A stretch of 64,000 nucleotides of DNA, from the NCBI RefSeq assembly GCF_022603395.1, contig NZ_JAIBKA010000005.1:280819-344818 (forward strand), written 5' to 3'. Shown here piece after piece: positions 56,063 to 63,599 of this stretch; positions within the stretch are counted from its first letter, which is position 1, and each line of letters starts with the position of its first letter. The position numbers and the translations under genes were made by a program. The notes under the pieces were generated by a model. It searched no databases. It was not told the origin of the DNA and saw nothing but the letters and a program-made list of their open reading frames with translations. The DNA is from Desulfoferrobacter suflitae (lineage in GTDB: Bacteria > Desulfobacterota > Syntrophobacteria > Syntrophobacterales > Syntrophobacteraceae).

Positions 56063-57982
56063 CTAGTCGAGGTTCGACAGAGCATCGTCCGCCTTGTACT
56101 CCGGGACAATCTCCTTCAGGCACTGCTTTATGGCGGCGGCGTCATGCCGTTTGGCCGCTGCGTAGAGAATTTCCAGCCGCCCATCGAGCCAGTTCTGGAG
56201 CTCATCCTGCGTTTCCAGCCCGGGGCGCAGCCCGTTGCATCGCAGCACCATGATTTTCTTGTGATGGGTGGCCACCACGTCTTCACCGGCGGTGATGAGC
56301 TCCTCGTAGAGCTTTTCGCCCGCGCGCAAGCCGGTGAACACCACCTGGATGTCGCGGTCGGGCTCCTTGCCCGACAGTTTGATCAAATCCCGCGCCATGT
56401 CCAGAATTTTGACGGGGGTGCCCATCTCGAGCACAAAAATTTCCCCGCCTTCTCCCATGCCGCCCGCCTGGATGATGAGCTGCGACGCCTCCGGAATGGT
56501 CATGAAATAGCGCGTCACTTCCGGGTGAGTCACCGTCACCGGGCCGCCCTTTTCAATCTGACTGCGGAAAAGAGGAATGACCGATCCGGACGATCCCACC
56601 ACATTGCCGAATCGCACCGCCATGAAGCGGGTATCGCCGCCGTTGATGGACTGCAGGATCAATTCGGTGATTCTCTTGCTGGCGCCCATCACATTGGTGG
56701 GCCGCACCGCCTTATCGGTCGATACCAAAACAAAGCGCCGCACCCCATGCTCCAGCGCCATCTCCATGGTGATGCGGCTCCCCAGAACATTGTTGAAAAC
56801 GGCTTCCCACGGATTTTTTTCGATCATGGGCACGTGCTTGTAGGCGGCCGCATGGTACACCACCAGGGGCCGGTATTTGGCAAAGATTTTGGCCATGAGC
56901 GGCCGATCCTGGACTCTGCCGAGCACCGGCACGATGTTCGAGAAGCCCAGCTCATGCAGCAGCTGCATCTGGATCGCATAGAGATTGGCCTCGCCCGCGT
57001 CCAGCAGAATGAGCGAGGCAGGGTCAAAGCGAATCAGCTGGCGGCACAACTCGGAGCCGATGGAACCGCCGCAGCCGGTCACCAGCACAACCCGGCCGGC
57101 GATGTAGTTGCGGATATCCTGCACATCCAGCTGCACCGGGGGGCGCCCGAGCAGGTCGTTGAAATTGACGTCGCGCAGGGCCCTGATGCTCACTTTGCCG
57201 TCCAGAATTTCTCCGTAGCCCGGCATGATCTTGTAGGGCACATCGGATTCCTCGCAGTAGCCGACGATGCGCCTCACCTGCTCACCCGTCGCCGACGGCG
57301 TGGTGATGAGGATCTGGTCGGCGTTCAGGTCCAGCACGGCACGCGGCAAAGTCTCCACCGATCCCAGGATGGGGACCCCGTGCAGGGTGCGCCCGATTTT
57401 GCCGGGATCGTCATCCAAAAACGCCACCGGAAAATACTGCAGCTGCGGGTTTTCCTCGATTTCCCGCAATATCTTTTCCCCCGCGCTGCCCGCCCCAACC
57501 AGAACCACCCGCCGGCAATCCCTGCGACTTTTGGCCCGCCAGGGCAGGCACGCATCCACCACGCTGCCCCGGATGCTCTTGATCCCCATGGCCGAACGGA
57601 TCATCACCCGCAGCGAACCCACGAACACGAAGGTCAATACGCTGTCGAGGATATAGACGGAACGGGAAAACCCCTGGAAACGATAGAGGTACGTCACCAC
57701 GGCGACCATGATGAGGGAGGAAAAAACGCAGGCCTTGGCCACCTGCCAGAAATCTTTCAGACTGGTGTAGCGCCACATCCCCCGGTACAGGCCAAAGACG
57801 TAGAACACGGCAATCTTGAAGAGCACAATGTAGCCGATGGAACGATAGAGCTGCTTGAAGGATGCGGCCGGGATGGAAAATTCGAAGCGCAGCAGATAGG
57901 CGAGCGCCAGGGCCGCGGCAATAAGCAGCGCATCGCCCAGCAGCATCAGGTAAAGCTTGGGGTTCCTCAATTGACGCAGCAT
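56063..57982 (-). CDS. polysaccharide biosynthesis NDP-sugar epimerase/dehydratase (CapD/FlaA1/WbpM family)
   Basis: A 639-aa membrane enzyme. Four N-terminal transmembrane helices (about residues 10-115), a CoA-binding-like Rossmann domain (VVLVGAGSAGEKILREI), then an SDR domain with VLVTGCGGSIGSELCRQL (NAD), VYHAAAYKHVPMIE, and VLVSTDKAVRPTNVMGASKR (active-site region). The family makes 4-keto-6-deoxy UDP-sugars for capsule or O-antigen. Convergent with greA, 29 bases away. Confidence 0.93.
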   Translation of the reverse strand: MLRQLRNPKLYLMLLGDALLIAAALALAYLLRFEFSIPAASFKQLYRSIGYIVLFKIAVFYVFGLYRGMWRYTSLKDFWQVAKACVFSSLIMVAVVTYLYRFQGFSRSVYILDSVLTFVFVGSLRVMIRSAMGIKSIRGSVVDACLPWRAKSRRDCRRVVLVGAGSAGEKILREIEENPQLQYFPVAFLDDDPGKIGRTLHGVPILGSVETLPRAVLDLNADQILITTPSATGEQVRRIVGYCEESDVPYKIMPGYGEILDGKVSIRALRDVNFNDLLGRPPVQLDVQDIRNYIAGRVVLVTGCGGSIGSELCRQLIRFDPASLILLDAGEANLYAIQMQLLHELGFSNIVPVLGRVQDRPLMAKIFAKYRPLVVYHAAAYKHVPMIEKNPWEAVFNNVLGSRITMEMALEHGVRRFVLVSTDKAVRPTNVMGASKRITELILQSINGGDTRFMAVRFGNVVGSSGSVIPLFRSQIEKGGPVTVTHPEVTRYFMTIPEASQLIIQAGGMGEGGEIFVLEMGTPVKILDMARDLIKLSGKEPDRDIQVVFTGLRAGEKLYEELITAGEDVVATHHKKIMVLRCNGLRPGLETQDELQNWLDGRLEILYAAAKRHDAAAIKQCLKEIVPEYKADDALSNLD

Positions 57983-58083
57983 GATCTCTGGTGTTGTCTT
58001 CCTCTGATGATGAACCGATTTTTCAAGGGACTATTACTTATTGGGCGGTGGGTGTCAAATGGTTTGTGCGCTGGTGTTTTTTG

Positions 58084-58110
58084 TTGACAGACATTTTCAG
58101 TCTTTATAAT
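58084..58110 (+). promoter_or_regulatory. probable sigma-70 promoter of the APS kinase gene
   Basis: TTGACA (58084-58089), 15-base spacer, TATAAT (58105-58110). Both boxes are perfect but the spacer is short. Confidence 0.5.
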
Positions 58111-58156
58111 GTTCATTGGCTGAACATCTTTCAAACAAAACAAGGACAATCGACCC

Positions 58157-58801
58157 ATGAAAACCGATACGCATGAAACCGGGGAAGCCACGGCCCAAAC
58201 CTTCTTCCCTTTTCAATCCTCCATCCTGTGCTCCGACCGGCACCTCCTGAACGGCCACCGCAGCGCCCTCATCTGGTTCACCGGGCTGTCGGGCAGCGGC
58301 AAATCGACACTGGCCCATGCCGTCGAAGAGCGCCTGTACCAGTTGGGAGTGCGAAGCTATGTGCTGGACGGCGACAACATCCGCACCGGGCTCAACAAAG
58401 ACCTGGGGCTGTCGCCCGAAGACCGCAAGGAAAACATCCGGCGCATTGCCGAGGTGGCCAAGCTCATGGTGGATGCCGGGATACTTGTTTTCGCCGCGTT
58501 CATCGCCCCCTATCGCGAAAGCCGCGCGTTTGTGCGGGGGCTGATGAACGAAATCCCCTATTTTGAATGCTATGTGAAATGCGCCCTGGAGGTGTGCGAA
58601 GAGCGCGATCCAAAAGGGCTGTACAAGCGCTCGAGGGCCGGAGAGATCACAAACATGACGGGGCTGTCGGCCCCCTATGAAGCACCGGAAAATCCGGACA
58701 TCCTGGTGGAAACCGACCGCCATTCTTTGGACGCATGCGTGGACCGGCTGCTTAACTTTTTAATCGAAAAAAGAATCGTGATTCGCCGCCGGAATTTTTG
58801 A
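58157..58801 (+). CDS. cysC: adenylylsulfate (APS) kinase
   Basis: A 214-aa kinase. Walker A is [25 protein letters not shown] and [16 protein letters not shown] are the APS-binding and lid motifs; IAPYRESR and [10 protein letters not shown] follow. It phosphorylates APS to PAPS. Dissimilatory sulfate reduction does not use PAPS, so this enzyme likely feeds sulfotransferases or assimilation. The neighbour encodes a CapD/FlaA1-like polysaccharide enzyme, which fits sulfated surface glycans, but this is inference. Confidence 0.95.
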   Translation: MKTDTHETGEATAQTFFPFQSSILCSDRHLLNGHRSALIWFTGLSGSGKSTLAHAVEERLYQLGVRSYVLDGDNIRTGLNKDLGLSPEDRKENIRRIAEVAKLMVDAGILVFAAFIAPYRESRAFVRGLMNEIPYFECYVKCALEVCEERDPKGLYKRSRAGEITNMTGLSAPYEAPENPDILVETDRHSLDACVDRLLNFLIEKRIVIRRRNF

Positions 58802-59015
58802 GCGGCCGACGCAATTCATCCTGATTCCTCGCACATCAGGAGTCCCTGGAGAGAGGACAAGATTCATGCCCCATGCTTTTTGGCTTCGACACCGCCACCG
58901 GCCGCCTGCTGGTAAATTCACGCCGTGAACAGTGGGCAACAACCTACCTTCGTACAACCCAGGAACAAGTCGGTGGAACCGAGTTGGCGGAGCTGTGTGG
59001 GGCGTTCACTTGAGT

Positions 59016-59143
59016 GAACCGCAAAGTACGCAAAGATAAGCCGCCGCCCGAAGGGCCGGATCTTTTCCTGATCGGTCTTCCCCGATCAGGGAAAAAATAA
59101 AATCCTTAGCGCCCCTTAGCGCCCTTCGTGCCTTAGCGGTTCA
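59016..59143. repeat. 128-bp inverted-repeat element (GAACC family), copy 1
   Basis: Left end GAACCGCAAAGTACGCAAAG, right end CCTTCGTGCCTTAGCGGTTC, which are complementary with a few mismatches. An inner palindrome (TTTTCCTGATCGG, CCCGATCAGGGAAAA) lies in the middle. The 58802-59188 gap has no other feature I recognise. Confidence 0.85.
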
Positions 59144-59188
59144 AATACCAAATCTATCGCAGAATTTAAGATGCGATGAAATCAAACC

Positions 59189-59410
59189 ATGATGTTCTCT
59201 TATACCCGTCACGCACTGAGACGAATGAGATGGAGGAAAATCTCCAGGGAGGAAGTCGAAAATACCATACAGTTTCCCGATAATCTTGAACCTTCGCTTA
59301 AGAATCGACTGAATGCCTACAAGGCCATTGGAGGCAGGTTATTGAAGGTGACTTATTCCCGCAAGGATGATTTAATTTCAGTAGTCACAGTGGTATGGAA
59401 GGGAGAATGA
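59189..59410 (+). CDS. DUF4258-type toxin-like protein
   Basis: A 73-aa protein that starts FSYTRHALRRMRWRKISREE, the DUF4258 pattern (F-x-x-H-A-xxRMxxR-x-I). Such genes are commonly paired with a DUF2283 gene, as here (gap 3 bases), in a putative toxin-antitoxin arrangement. The function is not proven. ATG without a strong ribosome site. Confidence 0.75.
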   Translation: MMFSYTRHALRRMRWRKISREEVENTIQFPDNLEPSLKNRLNAYKAIGGRLLKVTYSRKDDLISVVTVVWKGE

Positions 59411-59413
59411 ATC

Positions 59414-59695
59414 ATGAGAATCGAATACGATAGAGAAGCAGATGCACTTTACATCTCCTTGCAGGAAAAGGAGGTCTTCAGGACTCTGGAGCTCTCGGAA
59501 GGAATAAACATCGACATTGACGAGCAAGGAAGACTTATCGGCCTCGAAATTCTTGATGCGATCGATAGATATTCACTTTCTGACATCTTCGACTTGACAA
59601 CGGAAAACCTGTTCATCGATGACACCATCCTGTCACGGAGAGGTACTGACAAGACTGGTGCTCCTTTGAATGCAGCCGAATCCGGTGCAGGCTGA
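59414..59695 (+). CDS. DUF2283 family protein, likely antitoxin partner
   Basis: A 93-aa protein beginning MRIEYDREADALYISL, followed by EGINIDIDEQGRLIGLEIL, the DUF2283 signature. The C-terminal 20 residues (TDKTGAPLNAAES) are low-complexity and outside the family core. GGAGA precedes the ATG. Co-transcribed with the DUF4258 gene. Confidence 0.8.
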   Translation: MRIEYDREADALYISLQEKEVFRTLELSEGINIDIDEQGRLIGLEILDAIDRYSLSDIFDLTTENLFIDDTILSRRGTDKTGAPLNAAESGAG

Positions 59696-59736
59696 TGCTG
59701 CAACTATTGAAGAAACATGAGCAACGCTTGGTATTT

Positions 59737-59770
59737 ATTATGGTCGACCTAAACTATGGTCGGTCATAAT
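59737..59770 (+). promoter_or_regulatory. operator-like inverted repeat before the antitoxin gene, copy 1
   Basis: ATTATGGTCGACC (59737-59749) and GGTCGGTCATAAT (59758-59770): 13-base arms, 11 complementary positions, 8-base spacer. It lies just before the antitoxin start, where autorepressing antitoxins bind. Confidence 0.6.
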
Positions 59771-59779
59771 ATGAGGTTA

Positions 59780-60025
59780 ATGACGAAGACACTACCGCCT
59801 TCAGAAGTCAAAATGAAACTTAGCGCCCTTGTGGATTCGGTTTGCGCCACGGAGCAAGAAGTTGTGATCACCCAAAATGGCCGCCCTGTGGCGGTGCTGG
59901 TAAGTCCTGACGAGTTTGAGAGCCGGCGGGAAACCGTGGCTGTAAAATCCGATACGGAGCTGATGGCTGAGATCAATAAGAGCATAGTTGCATTGAACCC
60001 TTTTTACAGAACGCCGGGAGACTGA
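59780..60025 (+). CDS. Phd/YefM-type antitoxin, copy 1
   Basis: An 81-aa antitoxin. KTLPPSEVKMKLSALVDSVC and ITQNGRPVAVLVSPDEFES follow the Phd/YefM N-terminal DNA-binding fold. The last ten residues (NPFYRTPGD region) differ from copy 2, so the toxin-contacting C-terminus has been replaced. No matching toxin follows; the next gene is a UPF0175 gene. ATGs at 59756 and 59771 are also in frame, but copy 2 supports 59780. Confidence 0.8.
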   Translation: MTKTLPPSEVKMKLSALVDSVCATEQEVVITQNGRPVAVLVSPDEFESRRETVAVKSDTELMAEINKSIVALNPFYRTPGD

Positions 60026-60026
60026 T

Positions 60027-60278
60027 ATGGGAAGACTATGTGTTGATTATCCGCAGTCACTTCCTGCTGTCCTCAATCTCAGTCCTAAATCATTTGAGGA
60101 GGAAGCAAAGATGGCACTCGCAGTGCAATTGTTCGAGATGGGTCGCCTGTCATCCGGCCAGGCAGCGTCTCTGGCTGGAGTGCCGCGCGTGACTTTTCTG
60201 TTGAACTGCCACCGATTTGGGGCCCCAGCAGTCGAGTGGGACGAATTCGAACTGAATTCTGAATTTGAGGAGTTCTAG
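60027..60278 (+). CDS. UPF0175 family protein (antitoxin-like)
   Basis: An 83-aa protein of UPF0175 type: FEEEAKMALAVQLFEMGRLSSGQAASLAGV and FLLNCHRFGAPAVEWDEFEL. The helix-turn-helix of the family is visible. UPF0175 genes commonly precede a DUF3368 PIN-like gene, as here. It starts 2 bases after the Phd-type stop, so the two may be translationally coupled. Confidence 0.8.
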   Translation: MGRLCVDYPQSLPAVLNLSPKSFEEEAKMALAVQLFEMGRLSSGQAASLAGVPRVTFLLNCHRFGAPAVEWDEFELNSEFEEF

Positions 60279-60282
60279 CCGG

Positions 60283-60480
60283 ATGATGCTCGGCCTGGTA
60301 TGTAACACTGGTCCGCTCATCGCTTTGGCAATGATTGACAGACTGGATCTTCTCAAGTTGCTTTTCCGAGAGGTGCTGATTCCCGAAGCGGTCCATAGGG
60401 AAATAGTGCAGGGAGGTAGTGCGTCAGCGGGATTATCCGCGTACCGGCAGGCATCGTGGATAAAAGTGAAGCAGCAATCC
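60283..60480 (+). pseudogene. truncated DUF3368 PIN-like toxin
   Basis: LVCNTGPLIALAMIDRLDLL and PEAVHREIVQGG match the start of DUF3368 toxins (PIN-fold Asp in the NTGPL region). The recognisable part ends near residue 60-65 (SWIKVKQQS); the frame then runs on to 60879 through repeat-derived sequence. It lacks the C-terminal acidic residues of a PIN active site and is unlikely to be active. Confidence 0.7.
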
Positions 60481-61011
60481 GCGAGCGCAAGCAAACGAAG
60501 TTACAGACTGAATATGCACCACCCAGTAAGAAAGGACGAGCCGAGAAGTCTCAAACTCCGTGCCTTCCGTGCCTCTGTGGTTCGCTTTAATTTTTTTATG
60601 AATATGACGCAAAACGCCAACAACTCCAAATTCAGCGACTACCGGGTCCTAAAAATTCTAACCGAGGAGCCGCACACGTTATCTGATCGGGCAAGATTCA
60701 ACAGGATTCTTAGCAACTTATCAACTTATCAGCTTGTACTCAGCATCCTTCGCGCCTTAGCGGTTCCACAAAAATCAGTACCACGAAGACACAAAGTACG
60801 CCAGGAAGGATTTGCGAGCAGGCTCCATTGCATTTTTCCCTTGACACCGCCCCACCGTTTCTATACGTTCACGCCCTGAACGCAACCTCGGTTATGGTTT
60901 TTTGTTCTTCGTTTTTCAACGCTCCAAACGATCTAAACGAATGACCGTAACCGAGTTGGCGAAGCTGTATCCTTCGACAACATCCATCCCATCCGCACGC
61001 AACGCAAAAAC
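60481..61011. other. non-coding stretch with repeat fragments
   Basis: It holds CCTTCGCGCCTTAGCGGTTC (60748-60767) and an ACCACGAAGACACAAAGTAC fragment (near 60780), pieces of the GAACC element family, plus a CCGTGCCTCTGTGGTTCG piece near 60567. No gene is supported. Confidence 0.6.
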
Positions 61012-61347
61012 ATGGATGCTCACTATCTCATCCTAAAGACCTTAAACGAGACTCCCAACATCTCCCAGCGCCTCTTGGCCGAAAAAATGGGCATCAGCCT
61101 GGGCAAGGTCAACTTCTGCCTGAATGAGCTTGCCAGGAAAGGCTGGATCAAGGTCGATCGGTTCAAGAACAGCCAAAACAAGATGGGCTACGCTTATTTT
61201 TTGACACCGCGCGGATTGGAGGAAAAAGCTCGACTGACCGTTCATTTTCTCAGGCGCAAGGCGGAAGAATACGAGCTCATCAGGCAGCAGATTGACGAGC
61301 TCCATCAGGAGCTGGAAAAGGAGCGGCAATCTGTGCAGAACACATGA
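61012..61347 (+). CDS. MarR-family EPS-associated transcriptional regulator
   Basis: A 111-aa winged-helix protein: ILKTLNETPNISQRLLAEKM, LGKVNFCLNELARKGWIKVD and YFLTPRGLEEKARLT, followed by a coiled-coil tail. This is the MarR-type EPS-associated regulator pattern seen near exopolysaccharide clusters. In this window the nearest glycan gene is the CapD/FlaA1-like gene 3 kb upstream. ATG with no strong ribosome site. Confidence 0.8.
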   Translation: MDAHYLILKTLNETPNISQRLLAEKMGISLGKVNFCLNELARKGWIKVDRFKNSQNKMGYAYFLTPRGLEEKARLTVHFLRRKAEEYELIRQQIDELHQELEKERQSVQNT

Positions 61348-61349
61348 GT

Positions 61350-61418
61350 GAACCACAAAGACACAAAGAGCGCAAAGAAAAAACTCATTCCTTCGCGCCC
61401 TTTGCGCCTTAGCGGTTC
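61350..61418. repeat. 69-bp inverted-repeat element (GAACC family), copy 2
   Basis: Left end GAACCACAAAGACACAAAGA, right end CCTTTGCGCCTTAGCGGTTC. Short version without the inner palindrome. It begins three bases after the stop of the MarR-type gene. The 61419-61655 stretch holds no feature I recognise. Confidence 0.8.
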
Positions 61419-61655
61419 CAAAAAAAATCTCAACCACGAAGATAAAAAACAACGCCAAGCGGTTCCAAACCAACAGCTCACATGGAAGCCACAGCCCGTC
61501 AAATGGTAAACTGTGCCATTACTTCAAAATGAACTTGACCCTTTCGATTGGACCGCTTCATCGTATCACTGTTTCACAGCCTCGGGATAACAGAGTAAAG
61601 TAAGGTTCCCCCTAGCCTGAACGAAGACGTGAGCTTGATTCGTCGCTTAGTATTT

Positions 61656-61689
61656 ATTATGATCGACCTAAACTATGGTCCACCATAAT
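61656..61689 (+). promoter_or_regulatory. operator-like inverted repeat before the antitoxin gene, copy 2
   Basis: ATTATGATCGACC (61656-61668) and GGTCCACCATAAT (61677-61689), same spacing as copy 1. Several bases differ from copy 1, yet 11 of 13 pairs are still complementary. Confidence 0.6.
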
Positions 61690-61697
61690 AGAGGTTA

Positions 61698-61967
61698 ATG
61701 ATGAAAACGCTACCGCTTTCAGAAGTCAAAATGAAACTTAGCGCCCTTGTGGATTCGGTTTGCGCCACGGAGCAAGAAGTTGTGATCACCAAAAATGGCC
61801 GCCCTGTAGCGGTGCTGGTAAGTCCTGACGAGTTTGAGAGTTGGCGGGAAACCGTGGCTGTGAAATCCGATACGGAGTTGATGGCTGAGATCAATAAGGA
61901 CATAGCCGCATTGAAGAAAAAAAAGGTACACCTGTATACCCTTGAAGAACTTTGCGGGAAGGAGTGA
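61698..61967 (+). CDS. Phd/YefM-type antitoxin, copy 2
   Basis: An 89-aa paralogue nearly identical to copy 1 at 59780 over the first 70 residues (KTLPLSEVKMKLSALVDSVC). Its C-terminus (KKKKVHLYTLEELCGKE) is the intact form. The stop overlaps the ATG of a truncated RelE-type toxin (ATGA at 61965-61969). GAGG is 4-7 bases before the two possible ATGs. Confidence 0.85.
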   Translation: MMKTLPLSEVKMKLSALVDSVCATEQEVVITKNGRPVAVLVSPDEFESWRETVAVKSDTELMAEINKDIAALKKKKVHLYTLEELCGKE

Positions 61968-62122
61968 TGCCGAGCGGGCAAACAAAACTCCGCGTACCCG
62001 ATGAGGTTGTCGAATTAGTCCGGCATCTCCATCCCGAACTGAAAGCCAAGGTAAAGGCTGCGTTAACGAACATTCTTGAGGCACTCGCTTCGATCGTGCG
62101 TTGTGGTAACCAAAGAACTTGA
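61967..62122 (+). pseudogene. RelE/ParE-type toxin, truncated by IS66-derived sequence
   Basis: KLRVPDEVVELVRHLHPELK followed by AKVKAALTNILEAL is the start of a RelE-superfamily toxin. About 40 residues in, the sequence changes to IS66-like DNA on the opposite strand and the frame stops after 51 codons. The catalytic C-terminal half is missing, so it is not functional. Confidence 0.75.
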
Positions 62123-62246
62123 TGCTCAGTCCATGCCTGCGGCAGCATTCGGCCTGCGACAGACCGTTTGTGCGATATTGCTCCAGGTGATGCTTCCAGA
62201 ATCTTCGCCGCTCCTGACCCTCAGCCGACCGAGTCCTCTTCTTCAT
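62099..62246 (-). pseudogene. IS66-type accessory transposase gene (tnpA-like), 5' fragment
   Basis: A start ATG at 62246 behind AAGGAGG, then QERRRFWKHHLEQYRTNGLS and QAECCRRHGLSIKFFGYHN, the helix-turn-helix of IS66 TnpA-like proteins. After residue 49 it runs into the antisense of the toxin gene. So only the 5' end of the insertion sequence remains. Confidence 0.75.
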
Positions 62247-62329
62247 GATCGCCTCCTTCATAAAGTGTGCGGCGATCATGACACACAATCAGTTCACCCG
62301 GAAGATGCGGTTGGCTGTTCGCTTACGAT

Positions 62330-62470
62330 TCAACAGGGGCAGGCCATATCCCGCAGTTCGCCGTTGGACTGCACCCAGTTCCACTGCCGGCAGAGCACCC
62401 GCGAGATCTGTTTTCGTCCCCTGCTCCAATGGGCACGGGTGAGATGGCTTTGATCTCGGGGAGATGCTCT
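62330..62470 (-). pseudogene. DUF4338 (DruA-like/transposase-associated) remnant
   Basis: RKQISRVLCRQWNWVQSNGE followed by LRDMACPC and a stop matches the N-terminal motif of DUF4338 proteins (ISxxLCxxWxWxQxNGxLxDMxCR). The upstream part (LKSISPRSKPSHP) is in another frame, so there is a frameshift as well as truncation. DUF4338 occurs in mobile elements and in Druantia defence loci; here only a fragment exists. Confidence 0.6.
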
Positions 62471-62758
62471 TCAGAACGGTTCTTCTGCGAATCGTGAGCG
62501 GTAGCATATCCAGCCTATAGCAGAACAAATCCGTGGACGCCGCTAAAAAGTGAGCAAAGGACCAAAAAATTCCCTGGAGGTATCCCAAACAGGCAATGAC
62601 AGGCTATCGGGTTGGGTTGAAAATAAAAAGGGTGGGTTGAAAATGGCCCATCGCACGGGCCTTTCGAGTTGTTAAATCACCTCATTAATGCAGAGATTTC
62701 GAGAATATAACTTGGCCAAACCCCTTAAAAACCTTAAAAACGTTAATAGGGAAAGAAG
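62471..62758. other. intergenic region with short direct repeats
   Basis: GGTTGAAAATAAAAAGG and GGTTGAAAATGG (from 62615 and 62635) are direct repeats, and CCTTAAAAACCTTAAAAACG lies before the next gene. The latter AT-rich part may hold its promoter. No gene seen. Confidence 0.45.
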
Positions 62759-63025
62759 ATGGTTGTTTTTAGAAAACAAGAAATAGGCGATGTGCTATTA
62801 ATTGAGACTTACGGCGAACTTCATCGAATTGAGGATAAGTTGAGGTTTTACCGAGCCAAATACCAGCAGGATTTTATAAGCTTCTCGGAACGAATTGGGA
62901 ATGAAGAAGAAAACTTTGAACATTTTGACGATTTCATCGAGTGGAAAGCCTACGAAAACCTTTACCATGACACGGTTAAGAAGATTGAGGATCTAAGAAG
63001 TGGAAATTTTCAAGTTGCTCAATGA
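62759..63025 (+). CDS. hypothetical protein, 88 aa
   Basis: Start at ATG behind GGGAAAGAAG. Acidic helical protein (GELHRIEDKLRFYRAKYQQD, then NEEENFEHFDDFIEWKAYEN). No family recognised. It is more AT-rich than the chromosomal genes to the left, which suggests a different origin. It overlaps the next frame by 26 bases, as small two-gene modules often do. Confidence 0.6.
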   Translation: MVVFRKQEIGDVLLIETYGELHRIEDKLRFYRAKYQQDFISFSERIGNEEENFEHFDDFIEWKAYENLYHDTVKKIEDLRSGNFQVAQ

Positions 63026-63191
63026 GTCCTCAATTGTGCTTTCATTTGATGTTCTTGACTACAGAAAATGGGAAAGTGCCCTCTGTGAGGTTGCCAGATG
63101 TCTTGGCATCAGTCGCATGGGAGTTCATAAAGCTGTCGCAAGAGGAAAGGAATTGGAAGCCAACAAAATGTTTTTGGAGTATCTGGACTGA
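63000..63191 (+). CDS. hypothetical small protein, overlaps the preceding gene
   Basis: A 63-aa protein starting at GTG within the end of the previous gene (26-base overlap). The middle (ALCEVARCLGISRMGVHKAVARG) looks like a helix-turn-helix, so a DNA-binding or antitoxin-like role is possible. Unrecognised otherwise. Confidence 0.5.
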   Translation: MEIFKLLNESSIVLSFDVLDYRKWESALCEVARCLGISRMGVHKAVARGKELEANKMFLEYLD

Positions 63192-63270
63192 AAAGTTTAC
63201 AAAGTTGCAAACGCCCTCTTATTGGCACTGAGTTATTGTTAGCTTAGCCCGACCCTTGGAGAAACCGGAC

Positions 63271-63404
63271 GAACCGCCAAGACATAAAGAACGCGAAGGA
63301 GAGCTGCCTCCCGCAGGGCCGGATCATTTCCTGATCAATTTTTCCGGATCAGGAAAAAATAGAATCCTTGGCGTCCCTTAGCGCCCTTCGCGTCTTCGCG
63401 GTTC
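63271..63404. repeat. 134-bp inverted-repeat element (GAACC family), copy 3
   Basis: Left end GAACCGCCAAGACATAAAGA, right end CCTTCGCGTCTTCGCGGTTC. It carries the same inner palindrome as copy 1 (TTTCCTGATC / GATCAGGAAA). It ends 195 bases before the transposase gene. The rest of 63192-63599 shows nothing I can name. Confidence 0.85.
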
Positions 63405-63599
63405 AAAAATGTCAAATGTGTAGACCTGACCCTCACTGTATGAATAAACTAACCAAACTACCAACGTCCCTTATTCCCCGCTTATGAACGCTCCGCGATT
63501 TGCACAAGACGACGTAAAAGCAAATTGTACTCAATCCTACAATGCGTGATAATCCGCAATCCTTCAATCCTTGAGAGCCTTACAACTTTGAGCTTTTCT

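Noticed and set aside
62330..62470. Druantia defence system
   Set aside because: Only a frameshifted DUF4338 fragment of under 50 codons is present, with no other Druantia gene; a mobile-element remnant is simpler.
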